Shown here one piece after another: positions 14,431 through 24,337 of a DNA stretch of 64,000 nt. Below the pieces are notes generated by a model. That model worked only from the letters and a program-made list of their open reading frames with translations. It searched no databases and had not been told where the DNA came from. Where the stretch lies: positions 1 through 64,000 of the forward strand of contig NZ_RBAH01000002.1 in the NCBI RefSeq assembly GCF_003626695.1. Reading direction: 5' to 3'. The position numbers were made by a program, and so were the translations under genes. This stretch comes from Paenibacillus ginsengarvi. GTDB taxonomy: Bacteria > Bacillota > Bacilli > Paenibacillales > NBRC-103111. Each line of letters starts with the position of its first letter. Within the stretch, counting starts at the first letter, position 1.

Positions 14431-16263
14431 ATGGAGGTAAGCAAGCAGAGCGCAGCATACGGTTTTTTCAGCAATTTGATCTTTATGATTCGCGAGCAAT
14501 GGAACTTTGATAAGAAGGGAGTTTTCGTACCGTTCGTAAGAATTCCTTCCGATATTGCTGTCTCGCTCCTGGGCATATGGATTCCCAAAGTGGTACTGGA
14601 CGCGATTGCGAACTCGGTTCCGGCTTCTGAATTCGTGATGCAACTAAGCGTGTTGACGATGGCGATGATGGTTCTGATGTATGTTAGTTATTATACCGAA
14701 CAAAGCATTTATAGGAATTCCGTTCGAATATGGAACTTGCACTTTTATATCCGAAAATCGTGGAAAATCGTCGATATGGATTATCCACAGTTCGCCTCTC
14801 CGGCGGGAAAAACCAAAATTGAACGATCTCATCAAGCGCTCAACAGGAATGTCAATGTGAATATGGTTTCTATTTATCCGCATTTTGTCGAGCTGTTGAA
14901 AAACGCTTTTGGATTTCTATCATTTTGTGCTCTACTAATTTGGCTAAACCCTCTTATCATTCTCCTGCTTCTATTAAGCTATGCGGTTAACGTGCTTGTT
15001 GTACTGCATATCGAAAAATGGCAGCATCAGACCAAGGACGAGCGTGCCCAAATCGATCGCAAGCTGGATTATGTGGTCAGCCGCACGAGCGATAGTTCTA
15101 TCGCCAAAGATATACGGATCTACAACATGAAAACTTGGATAGACAGCATGTCCGAGTTTTTTATGCGAGAACAATACAACTGGCAGAACAAAATCGCATC
15201 GAAACGATACAGGCAGGCGCTGCTCGAAGCTCTATTGATTGTGGTGCGAAACGGAGGCGCCTATGTTTATTTAATTTGGAAGATGGATCATCACGAGATC
15301 TCCATTGGAGAATTTGTACTGTACTTCGGAGCGATTACCGGATTCGGGCAATGGCTGGAACAAATCGTAGGCAGAATCGGAAAGCTTTCAACAGCCCATT
15401 ATAAGGTAAACGATTATCGGCATTTGATCGATACGACGGACAAGATGAGGAGGACGGAAGGAGCACCTCTCCCGCCTACGGATGAACCGGTGGAGATTGT
15501 TCTAGACAATGTCAGTTTTCATTATGAAGGCAGCAAGGAGCTGATTCTTGACCGGATCCATTTGAACATTCGCAAAGGAGAGAGGCTTGCGATTGTAGGC
15601 ACGAATGGCGCAGGCAAGACCACTTTGGTTAAACTGATTTGTGGTCTCTTGGAACCGGTTTCAGGCCGCGTTTTATTGAACGGAACCGATATCAAGGAAT
15701 TTAATAGAGACGAATACTACACCCTCATTACGGCCGTATTTCAAAATGTATGTTTGCTGCCTGTAAGCATCGCTAATAATATTACATTTTGCTCCGATGA
15801 AGAAGTCGACTGGGAGAAGCTTTATACATGTACGGAGCTGGCGGGGATCAAAAGCAAAATCGAAAGCTTGCCGAACGGCTTCGCCACCAATCTCGTACCT
15901 TCCGTAACGGATCAAGGCGTCCAGCTTTCAGGAGGAGAAAACCAGAAGCTTCTGCTGGCGCGAGCGCTGTACAAGGATGCTCCGCTAATTATTCTGGACG
16001 AGCCGACGGCTGCGCTTGATCCGATCGCCGAGAATCAGATGTATCTCAAGTACGATGAACTGACCAAAAATAAAACCGCGCTTTTTATATCCCACAGGCT
16101 TTCTTCTACACGCTTTTGCGATCGAATCATCCTTATCCAGGATAAAACCATAACGGAGACGGGAACTCATGATGAGCTAATGGCACTCGGCGGGGCTTAT
16201 AAGGAAATTTTTGATATCCAGAGCCAGTATTACCAACGTAACGCAGGGGAGGAAGCTGTATAG
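14431..16263 (+). CDS. ABC exporter half-transporter, subunit 1
   Basis: 610 residues, ATG eight bases after GAGG. The N-terminal 320 residues form a type IV exporter membrane domain with about six hydrophobic helices. The nucleotide-binding domain has Walker A GTNGAGKTT (about 390-398), Q-loop VFQNV, signature LSGGENQK, Walker B LIILDEPTAALD and H-loop ISHRLSS, all intact. It overlaps the next exporter gene by one base, so the pair should form a heterodimer exporting a lipophilic or peptide substrate. It follows the Cfr-like gene across a terminator; a shared role in drug resistance is possible but only suggested by position. Confidence 0.92.
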   Translation: MEVSKQSAAYGFFSNLIFMIREQWNFDKKGVFVPFVRIPSDIAVSLLGIWIPKVVLDAIANSVPASEFVMQLSVLTMAMMVLMYVSYYTEQSIYRNSVRIWNLHFYIRKSWKIVDMDYPQFASPAGKTKIERSHQALNRNVNVNMVSIYPHFVELLKNAFGFLSFCALLIWLNPLIILLLLLSYAVNVLVVLHIEKWQHQTKDERAQIDRKLDYVVSRTSDSSIAKDIRIYNMKTWIDSMSEFFMREQYNWQNKIASKRYRQALLEALLIVVRNGGAYVYLIWKMDHHEISIGEFVLYFGAITGFGQWLEQIVGRIGKLSTAHYKVNDYRHLIDTTDKMRRTEGAPLPPTDEPVEIVLDNVSFHYEGSKELILDRIHLNIRKGERLAIVGTNGAGKTTLVKLICGLLEPVSGRVLLNGTDIKEFNRDEYYTLITAVFQNVCLLPVSIANNITFCSDEEVDWEKLYTCTELAGIKSKIESLPNGFATNLVPSVTDQGVQLSGGENQKLLLARALYKDAPLIILDEPTAALDPIAENQMYLKYDELTKNKTALFISHRLSSTRFCDRIILIQDKTITETGTHDELMALGGAYKEIFDIQSQYYQRNAGEEAV

Positions 16264-18146
16264 TGAGCGATGCCGATAGGAGAAGTTTTGGTAAAGATCT
16301 GCAAATGATTAAGCGCGGCTGTACCCTTGCCAGACAGATTTCGCCGGGACTAATGGAGCTGACGCTTGTAAAGTCGGTACTCAACGCCATAATACCTTTT
16401 GTTTCCATATACATGCTGGCTGTAATTATTGACGAATTGCTGGGTGAGCGAAATCTAAAGTTGCTTGCCTTTTATGTAGGAGTAACAGTCGGTGGAACAT
16501 TTCTGATGTCCGTACTGGCGGAATGGGTATCGAAAAAGGTATCGATCCAAAACGGGATGTTTGAAGCGAGGCTTCAGCATTTTTTGAATGACAAAAACTT
16601 GACCATGGACTTTACAAGACTGGAAGATCCCAAAAACACAGAGCTGCGGGAAAAAATTATGGGCAATATGTACGCAGCTGGAGGAGGGGTTCACGCGATC
16701 GTGGAACAGATAGCCACCATTGTCGAAAGCTCCTTTTCAGTGATCGTTGCTGTTGCGATTTCTTTTGGCGCCCTTACGGCAACTGCTGCAGCTGGCAGCG
16801 GTAGGATAGGCGTGGAGAATTCGGTATGGTTTTCCCTATTGCTAATAGCGGCAATTGTCATTTGCATAGCGCAAACCGTAAGAAATTCAAGATCAGCTAA
16901 AAAGAAAGAATTTGAGCTGTTTCAAAACGGCGCCCGAATAAACGGATACATTGGATATTACAATCATTTCTACCTGGAAGACGATCAGGCCGGCAAGGAT
17001 GTGCGAATATTCGATCAGCGCCAGCTTATTGTAGATGAAGTGCTTGCCAAAGGACGATTGCCTTGGTTACACGTCGTTAATGGCACATACCGCCTTAATC
17101 AGAAATATCTTAGCTTCAATTCGGCGATTTCAGCTTTAATCGGCGGCCTTATATATATCTTTATCGGTCTTAAAGCGCTTTCCGGCACGATCAGTATTGG
17201 AAGCGTTACGCAAAGCTATGCGGCGATATTCAGGCTTGTTTCGGCGGCCGGGCATTTATCGGTCTCGCTCTCGAAAATCAGAAGCAACAATAACTACGTG
17301 GAACTGCTTTATGAATTTATCGATATGCCTTCGGAAAATCATGAGGGAACAGAGATTCCTGCCAGGTCCGAAGCCGGATGGGAGATTGAATTTCACAATG
17401 TCAGCTTCCGTTATCCGGCGAGTGAACAATATGCGCTGCACAATCTGAGCTTGAAGCTATCGCCGAGCAGTCGCACTGCGATAGTAGGGATGAACGGTTC
17501 CGGCAAATCCACTATGATTAAATTGCTGTGCCGGCTATACAGTCCGGAATCGGGATACATCACGCTGAATGGGAAAGACATAACGAAGTTTGAGTATAAA
17601 GCTTACTTGAGCCTTTTTTCGGTGGTGTTTCAAGATTTTCAACTGCTGGCTTTTCCTATAGGGCAAAATGTGGCGGTGTCGAAGGACTACGAGGAAGAAA
17701 ACGTTTGGCGATCGCTGCAAAAAGCGGGAATAGCCGATCGAATACGCGAACTGCCTCTAGGAACGAAACAATCGATTTACAAAAACTTCGAAGAAGACGG
17801 AGTCGATCTATCTGGCGGCGAGTCGCAAAAGATCGCCTTGGCGCGCGCCATCTACAAGGATGCGCCGATCGTAGTGCTGGATGAGCCAACGGCAGCCCTC
17901 GACCCCGTCTCGGAATATGAAGTGTACTCCAGATTCAACGAAATGATCGGCGGAAAAACAGCGTTGTTCGTATCCCACAGACTTTCCTCATGCCGGTTTT
18001 GCGATCGGATCGCTGTTTTTCATGATGGCCGGATCGTTCAATTCGGCACCCATTCCGAATTGCTGCAAATCTCGAATGGGAAATATGCCGAGCTGTGGAA
18101 CGCTCAGGCTCAGTATTATACGGAAAAGGCAAGGTTTGACCGTTAA
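16263..18146 (+). CDS. ABC exporter half-transporter, subunit 2
   Basis: 627 residues from a GTG overlapping the preceding TAG by one base. Membrane domain in residues 30-330, then a nucleotide-binding domain with Walker A GMNGSGKST (about 409-417), Q-loop VFQDFQ, signature LSGGESQK, Walker B IVVLDEPTAALD and H-loop VSHRLSS. Both subunits carry the catalytic Glu after Walker B, so neither ATP site looks degenerate, unlike many heterodimeric exporters. A hydrophobic loop rich in Ala and Gly (ALTATAAAGSGRIG) interrupts the membrane domain near residue 175. The next gene is unrelated. Confidence 0.92.
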   Translation: MSDADRRSFGKDLQMIKRGCTLARQISPGLMELTLVKSVLNAIIPFVSIYMLAVIIDELLGERNLKLLAFYVGVTVGGTFLMSVLAEWVSKKVSIQNGMFEARLQHFLNDKNLTMDFTRLEDPKNTELREKIMGNMYAAGGGVHAIVEQIATIVESSFSVIVAVAISFGALTATAAAGSGRIGVENSVWFSLLLIAAIVICIAQTVRNSRSAKKKEFELFQNGARINGYIGYYNHFYLEDDQAGKDVRIFDQRQLIVDEVLAKGRLPWLHVVNGTYRLNQKYLSFNSAISALIGGLIYIFIGLKALSGTISIGSVTQSYAAIFRLVSAAGHLSVSLSKIRSNNNYVELLYEFIDMPSENHEGTEIPARSEAGWEIEFHNVSFRYPASEQYALHNLSLKLSPSSRTAIVGMNGSGKSTMIKLLCRLYSPESGYITLNGKDITKFEYKAYLSLFSVVFQDFQLLAFPIGQNVAVSKDYEEENVWRSLQKAGIADRIRELPLGTKQSIYKNFEEDGVDLSGGESQKIALARAIYKDAPIVVLDEPTAALDPVSEYEVYSRFNEMIGGKTALFVSHRLSSCRFCDRIAVFHDGRIVQFGTHSELLQISNGKYAELWNAQAQYYTEKARFDR

Positions 18147-18237
18147 AATTGCTGTTTTTTAAACCGGTTTTAAACTCTCCGCGTTATGCTATTGGAGTTA
18201 GCTGACCTAACAGACGGAGAGGAGTTGCTAAAAGACA

Positions 18238-21200
18238 TTGGTATCGAAACGATGGAAACGAAACATACGAGCTCAGCCAGGCGTGATACTCGCGATCATT
18301 TCGGTGTTGGTGATGGCCGGCCTGGGCGGCGAACGGCTAGCGATGGCGGCAGAGGGATATCCGCCCCATCCGCTGCCCAGCTACATCGCCACCCAACAAG
18401 ACTATACGCTCGGCTTGAAACCCGACGGAACAGTAGTCGGCGACGGTCAAGTTCAAATGTTAAACTTGTGGGACTGGACGAACGTCAAATCGATCGATGC
18501 GGGATTGAAGCATGCCGTCGCAGTTACGACTGACGGGCGTGTGTATGCAGCGGGGAAAGACGGCGGCAACGCTTGCTTCTCCAGCGACGATTTGACTCAA
18601 AAAGCGACACAATGGACGCAAATGAAGTCTGTGGTAGCAGGAGATTGCTTTACGGTAGGGTTGAAAACCGACGGAACCGTTGTGGGGCTCGGCAAGATGA
18701 ACGGCTACGGGCAAATCAGCAATTTGTCCGAGTGGTCCGGCATCACGCAGATAGCCGCCGGCGACAACTTCACGGTCGGCTTGACCAGCGGCGGTAAGGT
18801 TGTCATGAAGGGCAACAATTTCTATGGACAGGATAATGTCGGCTCCTGGAGCAATATCGTACAGATCGCTGCCGGGGATATGTTCATCTTGGGGCTTCGA
18901 GCCGACGGGACAGTTGTATCGACCGGCAGCGTCGACGTATCCGGGTGGAAAGATATCGTATGGATTTCCGCAGGTTCTTCGGTCGCCGCAGCCGTTACGA
19001 AGGAAGGCAAGGTCGTCACGGCAGGCTACGTCTTCTCCGATATTGAAACGGAAATGAAGAAGTGGACGGACATCATTCAGGTCTCGATCCGCCGTCAATC
19101 CCATGCGGTCGCCGTTCGTAAAAACGGACAGGCGGTAGCTGCCGTTCAAGTGAGCGGCTTTAATTACAAGCCGCAGGTGAAATGGAGCTTGAAGCAATAC
19201 ACGCCGCAGCGGCCGGCTTCAATCGCTGCTCCTTCGTCTCCTCGAACAAATGGGCTTGCCACGCTGCAATGGACATCCCCGGGTAATTGGGGACTAGGCA
19301 GCGACCGCTATTATCAGGTGGAGTTTTACGATGGAAGCGCTTGGTCTACGATTGGAGAGCGGGTGACCGATGCGACGTTCTCCTATGACATCCCCGATGC
19401 CGTCCATACCACCGAAGCCAAATTTCGGGTGCGTGCGGGTACCGAGTACGGCTTATCGGACTACACGACGACGGATGCGATGGTGATCGACAGTATACCG
19501 CCACAAGCACCGCTAATCGCGCTGAGCACGGAAGCTTGGAGCGACCAGCCCGTGACGGTTACGATTGCGGACGGTCAAGCACTAAGCGGGGTGGATCGCA
19601 CGGAATACCGGTTAAACGGCGGTTTGTGGCAGACCTATACGGCGCCGCTGCTCGTAGAAACGGAGGGAGAAACGAAAGTCGAGGCGAGAGCCTGGAACAC
19701 GCTGGGAGGAGTCAGCGAAGCCAGCGCCAAGACGGCTCGGATCGATCGGCTTGCTCCGGAGTCCCCGGTCCTGACAGCGGACGCTTCCGGTTGGACACAT
19801 GCGGAGGAGGTGACAGTTTCCGTAACCGACGGAGCGGATGCGGGAATCGGCGTATTGCGGTCCGAGGTTCGGATCGCCGCCTTGGACGGCGCCGTTGTAT
19901 CCGACTGGACGCCGTACGTTCCGCCCCTGAAGTTACAGGACGAAGGACGCTGGACCGTTCATGCAAGGACCGTCGATAAGCTGGGTCATGTAAGCGGGGA
20001 AAGTGCCTTTGACATATGGATCGACCGTACAAAGCCGAATGCTCCGGTGGTCACCACGCAAACGTCCGATTGGATTGACGCGCCTGCTGTGACAGTAGCC
20101 GTCTATGGCGACGACGGGCTATCGGGCTTGCAGCGTCTGGAATACAAGCTTAGCGGCGGAGCCTCCGCTGACTGGACGGCGTATACCGGCGAGCTGCGGA
20201 TCGAGGCGGAAGGCGAAACCGAGGTACGGGTGCGCGCGATAGATAAGGCAGGCAATGTAAGCGACGAATCGTCCGCGTGGGTCCGAATCGACCGGTCCGC
20301 TCCGGAGACGCCGGTTGTATCGGCCAGTGAATCGGATTGGACTGCCCGGGACGTCAAGGTAAACCTGGCAGGTACGGACCGCCTGAGCGGTCTGCTGAGA
20401 TTCCAAGTGAAGCAGGGTGCGGGCGGCGCTTGGCAGGATGTGGCTCCCGGCGACTTCGCGACCGTGACCGCCGAAGCTGAAACAACGGTTACGGCGCGAG
20501 CGGTAGACCGACTTGGTCATATCAGCGCGGAAGCCTCCGTTCTGGTCCGAATCGACCGAACGAAGCCGAATCCACCGCTTGTGACTCCGCAAACGTCCGA
20601 TTGGATTGACGTGCCTGCTGTGACAGTGGCCGTCTATGGCGACGACGGGCTATCGGGCTTGCAGCGTCTGGAATACAAGCTCAGCGGTGGAACCTCCGCA
20701 GATTGGACGGAGTATACCGGCGAGCTGCGGATCGAGGCGGAAGGCGAAACCGAGGTACGGGTGCGCGCGATAGATAAGGCAGGCAATGTAAGCGACGAAT
20801 CGTCCGCGTGGGTCCGAATCGACCGGTCCGCCCCGGAGACGCCGGTTGTTTCGGCCAGTGAGTCCGGATGGACTGCCCGGGACGTCAAGGTAAACCTGGC
20901 AGGTACGGACCGCTTGAGCGGTCTGCTGAAATTCCAAGTGAAGCTAGGGGCGGTCACTTGGCAGGATGTGGCTCCCGGCGACTTCGTAACCGTTACCGCA
21001 GAAGGCGAAACGACGGTTACGGCGCGAGCAGTAGACCGGCTCGATCACATAAGTGCAGAGGCCACACTTCTGGTCCGGGTCGACCGAACGACGCCGTCGG
21101 TCCCAATAATTGCGACCGACGCTGCAGGCTGGACGTCCGGGAATGTGACGGTGTCCGTATATGGGAGCGCCGATGCCGTTTCCGGGGTGTTGAAGTACCA

Positions 21201-24174
21201 GTTCAAGCTGGGAACGAACGGTACGTGGAGCGATGTTTCGGGAGCCGGCATCACCGTGAGCGCTGAAGGTGAAACACCTATTTATGCGAGGGCTTTGGAT
21301 GTGGCGGGCAACGTAAGCGAAGCGGCTTATACGGTCGTTCGCATCGACCGAACGGCGCCTTCCGCTCCGGCCTTGACCCCGAGCACGACATACTGGACTA
21401 ATGACAAGATCACCTTTACAATGAGCGGCGGTGCGGATGCGGGCAGCGGGATAACGCGCTGGCAGTATCGGATTAGCCCCAGCGGGAGTTGGACGGATTA
21501 CGAGGGCGCCGCCGTGACGGTCGATACGGAAGGTGAAACGACCGTTTTTGCACGGGTTATGGACCATGTCGGTCTGGTCAGCGGAGAAGCGAGCGCGGTA
21601 TTGCATATCGATCGGACGCCGCCGAGCGTGCCGGTGCTATCGCTAAGCGAACACGGCTGGTCGAACCGCCCCGTGACGTTTGAGGTATACGGCAGTACGG
21701 ATATGGCGAGCGGCGTTGCAAAGTATATGGTGAAGCAAGGCGTAAACGCAGCTTGGACGGAATACCCTGGCACAGCGGTTGAGATCAGCTCGGAGGGGGA
21801 GACACCGGTATTTGCGCTGGCTGTCGATGGGGCGGGCAACCGGAGCGCCGAGGCCCGAGCCGTAGTCCGGATCGACCAGGGGATGCCGGTACTTACATTG
21901 AAAGGGGACAATCCGCTGCTGCTAGAGGTCGGTACTCCTTATGCGGAGCCGGGCGCTGAGGCTGCGGATGCGCAGGATGGCGATTTGACCGGGCAAATAA
22001 CGGTTACGGGCAGCGTCTATTCCGCCAAGCTTGGTGCTTACGAGCTCCGGTACCGCGTATCGGACCGGACCGGGAATACCGTCGAAGCAATACGGATCGT
22101 ACAGGTTGTAGACACGACAAAACCTGCGATCACGATAATGGGAGCGAATCCGGTTATCGTTGCCTTGGGTGATTCCTACACGGATACGGGGGCAACGGCG
22201 ACGGATAATTACGACGGAGACATCACGAGCCGGATAACCGTTACGGGCAGTGTGTATACGAAGCAAACGGGTATATACGCGATCCGTTACAGCGTTAGCG
22301 ACAGCTCCGGCAATGCGGCGGAAGCCGTCCGTTTCGTTCAGGTCGTGGACAAGGTAAGCCCCTATATCGTACTGATCGGCGAAAATCCGCTGGAATGGCC
22401 GGTCGGTACGGTCTATGTCGATCCTGGAGCAAGGGCGTTCGATCCGCAGGATGGAGACCTTACAGGCCGGATTACAGTAACGGGCCTTGTGGACGCGTCG
22501 CGGCTCGGGAGCTACGTGCTCCGCTACGAGGTGACGGATCAAGCCGGGAATCCGGCGATCCCGGTCACGCGTTCGGTTCGTGTGACCGATACGATCCGGC
22601 CGATCATTACGCTTCGGGGGGAGCCGGAGATGTCCATAGGCTACGGTGTTTCCTTTATCGATCCGGGCGCCGTGGCCAAGGATAACTACGACGGGGATAT
22701 TAGCGGCAGCATTCGAGTGAGCGGGTATGTCGATTCCCGCAAGCCCGGTGTTTACGAGCTGCGCTACCAGGCTGAGGATTCATCCGGCAACCGCGCGCTG
22801 GAAGTCGTGCGCAAGGTCAAAGTGCTTCCCCTTGCGCTTCCGGAGAAGGAAGAGCAAGCGGAGGAGGGCGGAGGCCCGACGCCAAGCTCACCGATCTCAA
22901 CCGCGCCGGAGCCGAACATCTCTGGCCCCGGACCGGCGACGGGAAAGCCGGAAGCCGCCAGCCCCGGTATACTGGAAGTAAGCGGCTCTGCGAACGATCC
23001 GGATATGCGGCTGACCGTTCGCGGAGAGGCTTTCGCCGCGGCGCTTGCAGAGACCCGAGGGGAGGACGTAATCCTGTCCTTCGCCGACATTATGCAGGCA
23101 GCCGGAGGCCGTTCCGTGCGCGTCGATCTGTCGGCTGAATCGGTGGCGGCAGCTGCGCAAGCAGGGAAAAAGATCCTGCTGCTAGGCGCGGAAGCCGGCT
23201 ACTTGCTGGACCCGGCCGCTCTGGAGCTCTCTTCGCTTGCCGAACGGCTGGGGAGCAACCTCGAGGGAATGACGATCTCGGTAACGATGAGAGCGATCTC
23301 GGAGCCGGACAGATTGCAAGGCTTGAAGCGGCAGATGTCGGAAGCCGGCTATCGGCTTTTAGCCCCGGCTATGGATTTTGGCGTTAGCGTCACGGCCGGC
23401 AAAACGGTCATGTCGCTGGACTCGTCACCGCAATACGTCCCGAAAACGATCAAGCTTCGGGAAACGGCAAATCCAGATGAAACGACAGTGGTCCGCATCC
23501 TGCCTGACGGATCGATCAGCTTTGTGCCGGCGGTATTCTCCGGCGATCAGGTGACCGTATGGAGCCGGACGAACGGCACTTATGTGCCGGTAGTCAGGGA
23601 GAGCGGGACATTCACCGATATAACCGGACATTGGGCGGAAAAAGAAATCGACCGGTTGAAGGCCAAACTGATCGTTCAGGGGATGCCGGACGGTTCCTTC
23701 CATCCGGATGAGGAAATTTCGCGGGCGCAGTTTGCGGTTCTGCTCGCGCGTATGCTCGAATTGCGGCCGGTTCCGCCACAAGGGCGGTTCAAGGACGTAG
23801 CCGAGGACGATTGGTATGCCGGGACGATCGCAGCCGCACAGGAGGCGGGGCTGGTCGGCGGCTTCGACGACGGCACGTTCCGGCCGGATGCGCCGGTGAC
23901 ACGGGAGCAGATGGCCGTTATGTTGGCCCGGGCCATGACCTTTGCGGGATTCGCGACGGATGGAGATGCCGGTAAGTCCGATGAGTTACTCGAAGGCTTC
24001 CGGGACCGTGAAGCTATCTCTTCGTGGGCCCGCGACGGAGTTGCGAGAAATGCGAAGGCGGGTGTCATTACCGGCTTCACGGATACGAGTTATGCGCCGA
24101 ACCGAAATGCCAGCAGGGCGGAAGCCGCGGTGATGATCAGCCGCTGGCTGACGTTTTCCGGGTGGATGAATTAA
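18238..24174 (+). CDS. Giant modular surface protein: RCC1, Ig-like repeats, SLH
   Basis: 1978 residues from a TTG; the nearest ribosome site (GGAGAGGAG) is 13 bases away, so the start is less certain. A signal peptide (GVILAIISVLVMAGLGG, likely cut after AMA) leads to about six RCC1-type beta-propeller repeats (residues 45-310, with VGLKTDGTVVGLGK-like units). An FN3-like domain (325-420) follows, then nine Ig-like repeats of about 88 residues (425-1215), each ending in VRIDRTAP-like linkers, four DUF5011-type domains (about 1216-1530, with YDGDITSRITVTGSVY), a Pro-rich linker, a unique domain, and three SLH domains at the C terminus (from SGTFTDITGHWAEKEI). SLH domains bind pyruvylated secondary wall polymer, so the protein is displayed on the S-layer or wall. 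It stands alone before a strong terminator. Confidence 0.92.
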   Translation: MVSKRWKRNIRAQPGVILAIISVLVMAGLGGERLAMAAEGYPPHPLPSYIATQQDYTLGLKPDGTVVGDGQVQMLNLWDWTNVKSIDAGLKHAVAVTTDGRVYAAGKDGGNACFSSDDLTQKATQWTQMKSVVAGDCFTVGLKTDGTVVGLGKMNGYGQISNLSEWSGITQIAAGDNFTVGLTSGGKVVMKGNNFYGQDNVGSWSNIVQIAAGDMFILGLRADGTVVSTGSVDVSGWKDIVWISAGSSVAAAVTKEGKVVTAGYVFSDIETEMKKWTDIIQVSIRRQSHAVAVRKNGQAVAAVQVSGFNYKPQVKWSLKQYTPQRPASIAAPSSPRTNGLATLQWTSPGNWGLGSDRYYQVEFYDGSAWSTIGERVTDATFSYDIPDAVHTTEAKFRVRAGTEYGLSDYTTTDAMVIDSIPPQAPLIALSTEAWSDQPVTVTIADGQALSGVDRTEYRLNGGLWQTYTAPLLVETEGETKVEARAWNTLGGVSEASAKTARIDRLAPESPVLTADASGWTHAEEVTVSVTDGADAGIGVLRSEVRIAALDGAVVSDWTPYVPPLKLQDEGRWTVHARTVDKLGHVSGESAFDIWIDRTKPNAPVVTTQTSDWIDAPAVTVAVYGDDGLSGLQRLEYKLSGGASADWTAYTGELRIEAEGETEVRVRAIDKAGNVSDESSAWVRIDRSAPETPVVSASESDWTARDVKVNLAGTDRLSGLLRFQVKQGAGGAWQDVAPGDFATVTAEAETTVTARAVDRLGHISAEASVLVRIDRTKPNPPLVTPQTSDWIDVPAVTVAVYGDDGLSGLQRLEYKLSGGTSADWTEYTGELRIEAEGETEVRVRAIDKAGNVSDESSAWVRIDRSAPETPVVSASESGWTARDVKVNLAGTDRLSGLLKFQVKLGAVTWQDVAPGDFVTVTAEGETTVTARAVDRLDHISAEATLLVRVDRTTPSVPIIATDAAGWTSGNVTVSVYGSADAVSGVLKYQFKLGTNGTWSDVSGAGITVSAEGETPIYARALDVAGNVSEAAYTVVRIDRTAPSAPALTPSTTYWTNDKITFTMSGGADAGSGITRWQYRISPSGSWTDYEGAAVTVDTEGETTVFARVMDHVGLVSGEASAVLHIDRTPPSVPVLSLSEHGWSNRPVTFEVYGSTDMASGVAKYMVKQGVNAAWTEYPGTAVEISSEGETPVFALAVDGAGNRSAEARAVVRIDQGMPVLTLKGDNPLLLEVGTPYAEPGAEAADAQDGDLTGQITVTGSVYSAKLGAYELRYRVSDRTGNTVEAIRIVQVVDTTKPAITIMGANPVIVALGDSYTDTGATATDNYDGDITSRITVTGSVYTKQTGIYAIRYSVSDSSGNAAEAVRFVQVVDKVSPYIVLIGENPLEWPVGTVYVDPGARAFDPQDGDLTGRITVTGLVDASRLGSYVLRYEVTDQAGNPAIPVTRSVRVTDTIRPIITLRGEPEMSIGYGVSFIDPGAVAKDNYDGDISGSIRVSGYVDSRKPGVYELRYQAEDSSGNRALEVVRKVKVLPLALPEKEEQAEEGGGPTPSSPISTAPEPNISGPGPATGKPEAASPGILEVSGSANDPDMRLTVRGEAFAAALAETRGEDVILSFADIMQAAGGRSVRVDLSAESVAAAAQAGKKILLLGAEAGYLLDPAALELSSLAERLGSNLEGMTISVTMRAISEPDRLQGLKRQMSEAGYRLLAPAMDFGVSVTAGKTVMSLDSSPQYVPKTIKLRETANPDETTVVRILPDGSISFVPAVFSGDQVTVWSRTNGTYVPVVRESGTFTDITGHWAEKEIDRLKAKLIVQGMPDGSFHPDEEISRAQFAVLLARMLELRPVPPQGRFKDVAEDDWYAGTIAAAQEAGLVGGFDDGTFRPDAPVTREQMAVMLARAMTFAGFATDGDAGKSDELLEGFRDREAISSWARDGVARNAKAGVITGFTDTSYAPNRNASRAEAAVMISRWLTFSGWMN
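20029..21090 (+). repeat. Two tandem 531-base near-identical units
   Basis: Inside the surface protein gene, the two-domain unit beginning at 20029 is repeated from 20560 with a 531-base period (177 codons). A stretch of about 130 bases (20172-20300 versus 20703-20831) is almost identical, far closer than the other Ig-like repeats are to each other. This indicates a recent in-frame duplication. Confidence 0.85.
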
Positions 24175-24209
24175 CGGCAAAATACAGTAGGGGATAGGAT
24201 CAGCAGCAA

Positions 24210-24243
24210 CAGAGCCTTGCACATGTGCAAGGCTCTGTTTTCT
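24210..24243 (+). terminator. Perfect intrinsic terminator
   Basis: A perfect 28-base palindrome (arm CAGAGCCTTGCACA) at 24210-24237 followed by TTTTCT, 35 bases after the surface protein stop. Confidence 0.88.
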
Positions 24244-24337
24244 CATTGGAAGCTGGCGGTTTAACGCCAACCTGCTTCCAAGCCGCGGATCCTCCCGAAT
24301 CTCGCCCGATTATTCCGGGTCGCGGATTGCCGGGGGC

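Noticed and set aside
19536..21606. Long open frames on other frames and the opposite strand of the surface protein gene
   Set aside because: They are Arg/Ser-rich by-products of high-GC repeats, without starts or homology patterns.
19500..22800. Long periodic repeats resembling a CRISPR or satellite array
   Set aside because: The period follows protein domains of about 88 and 78 residues in one open frame; there are no short direct repeats with unique spacers.
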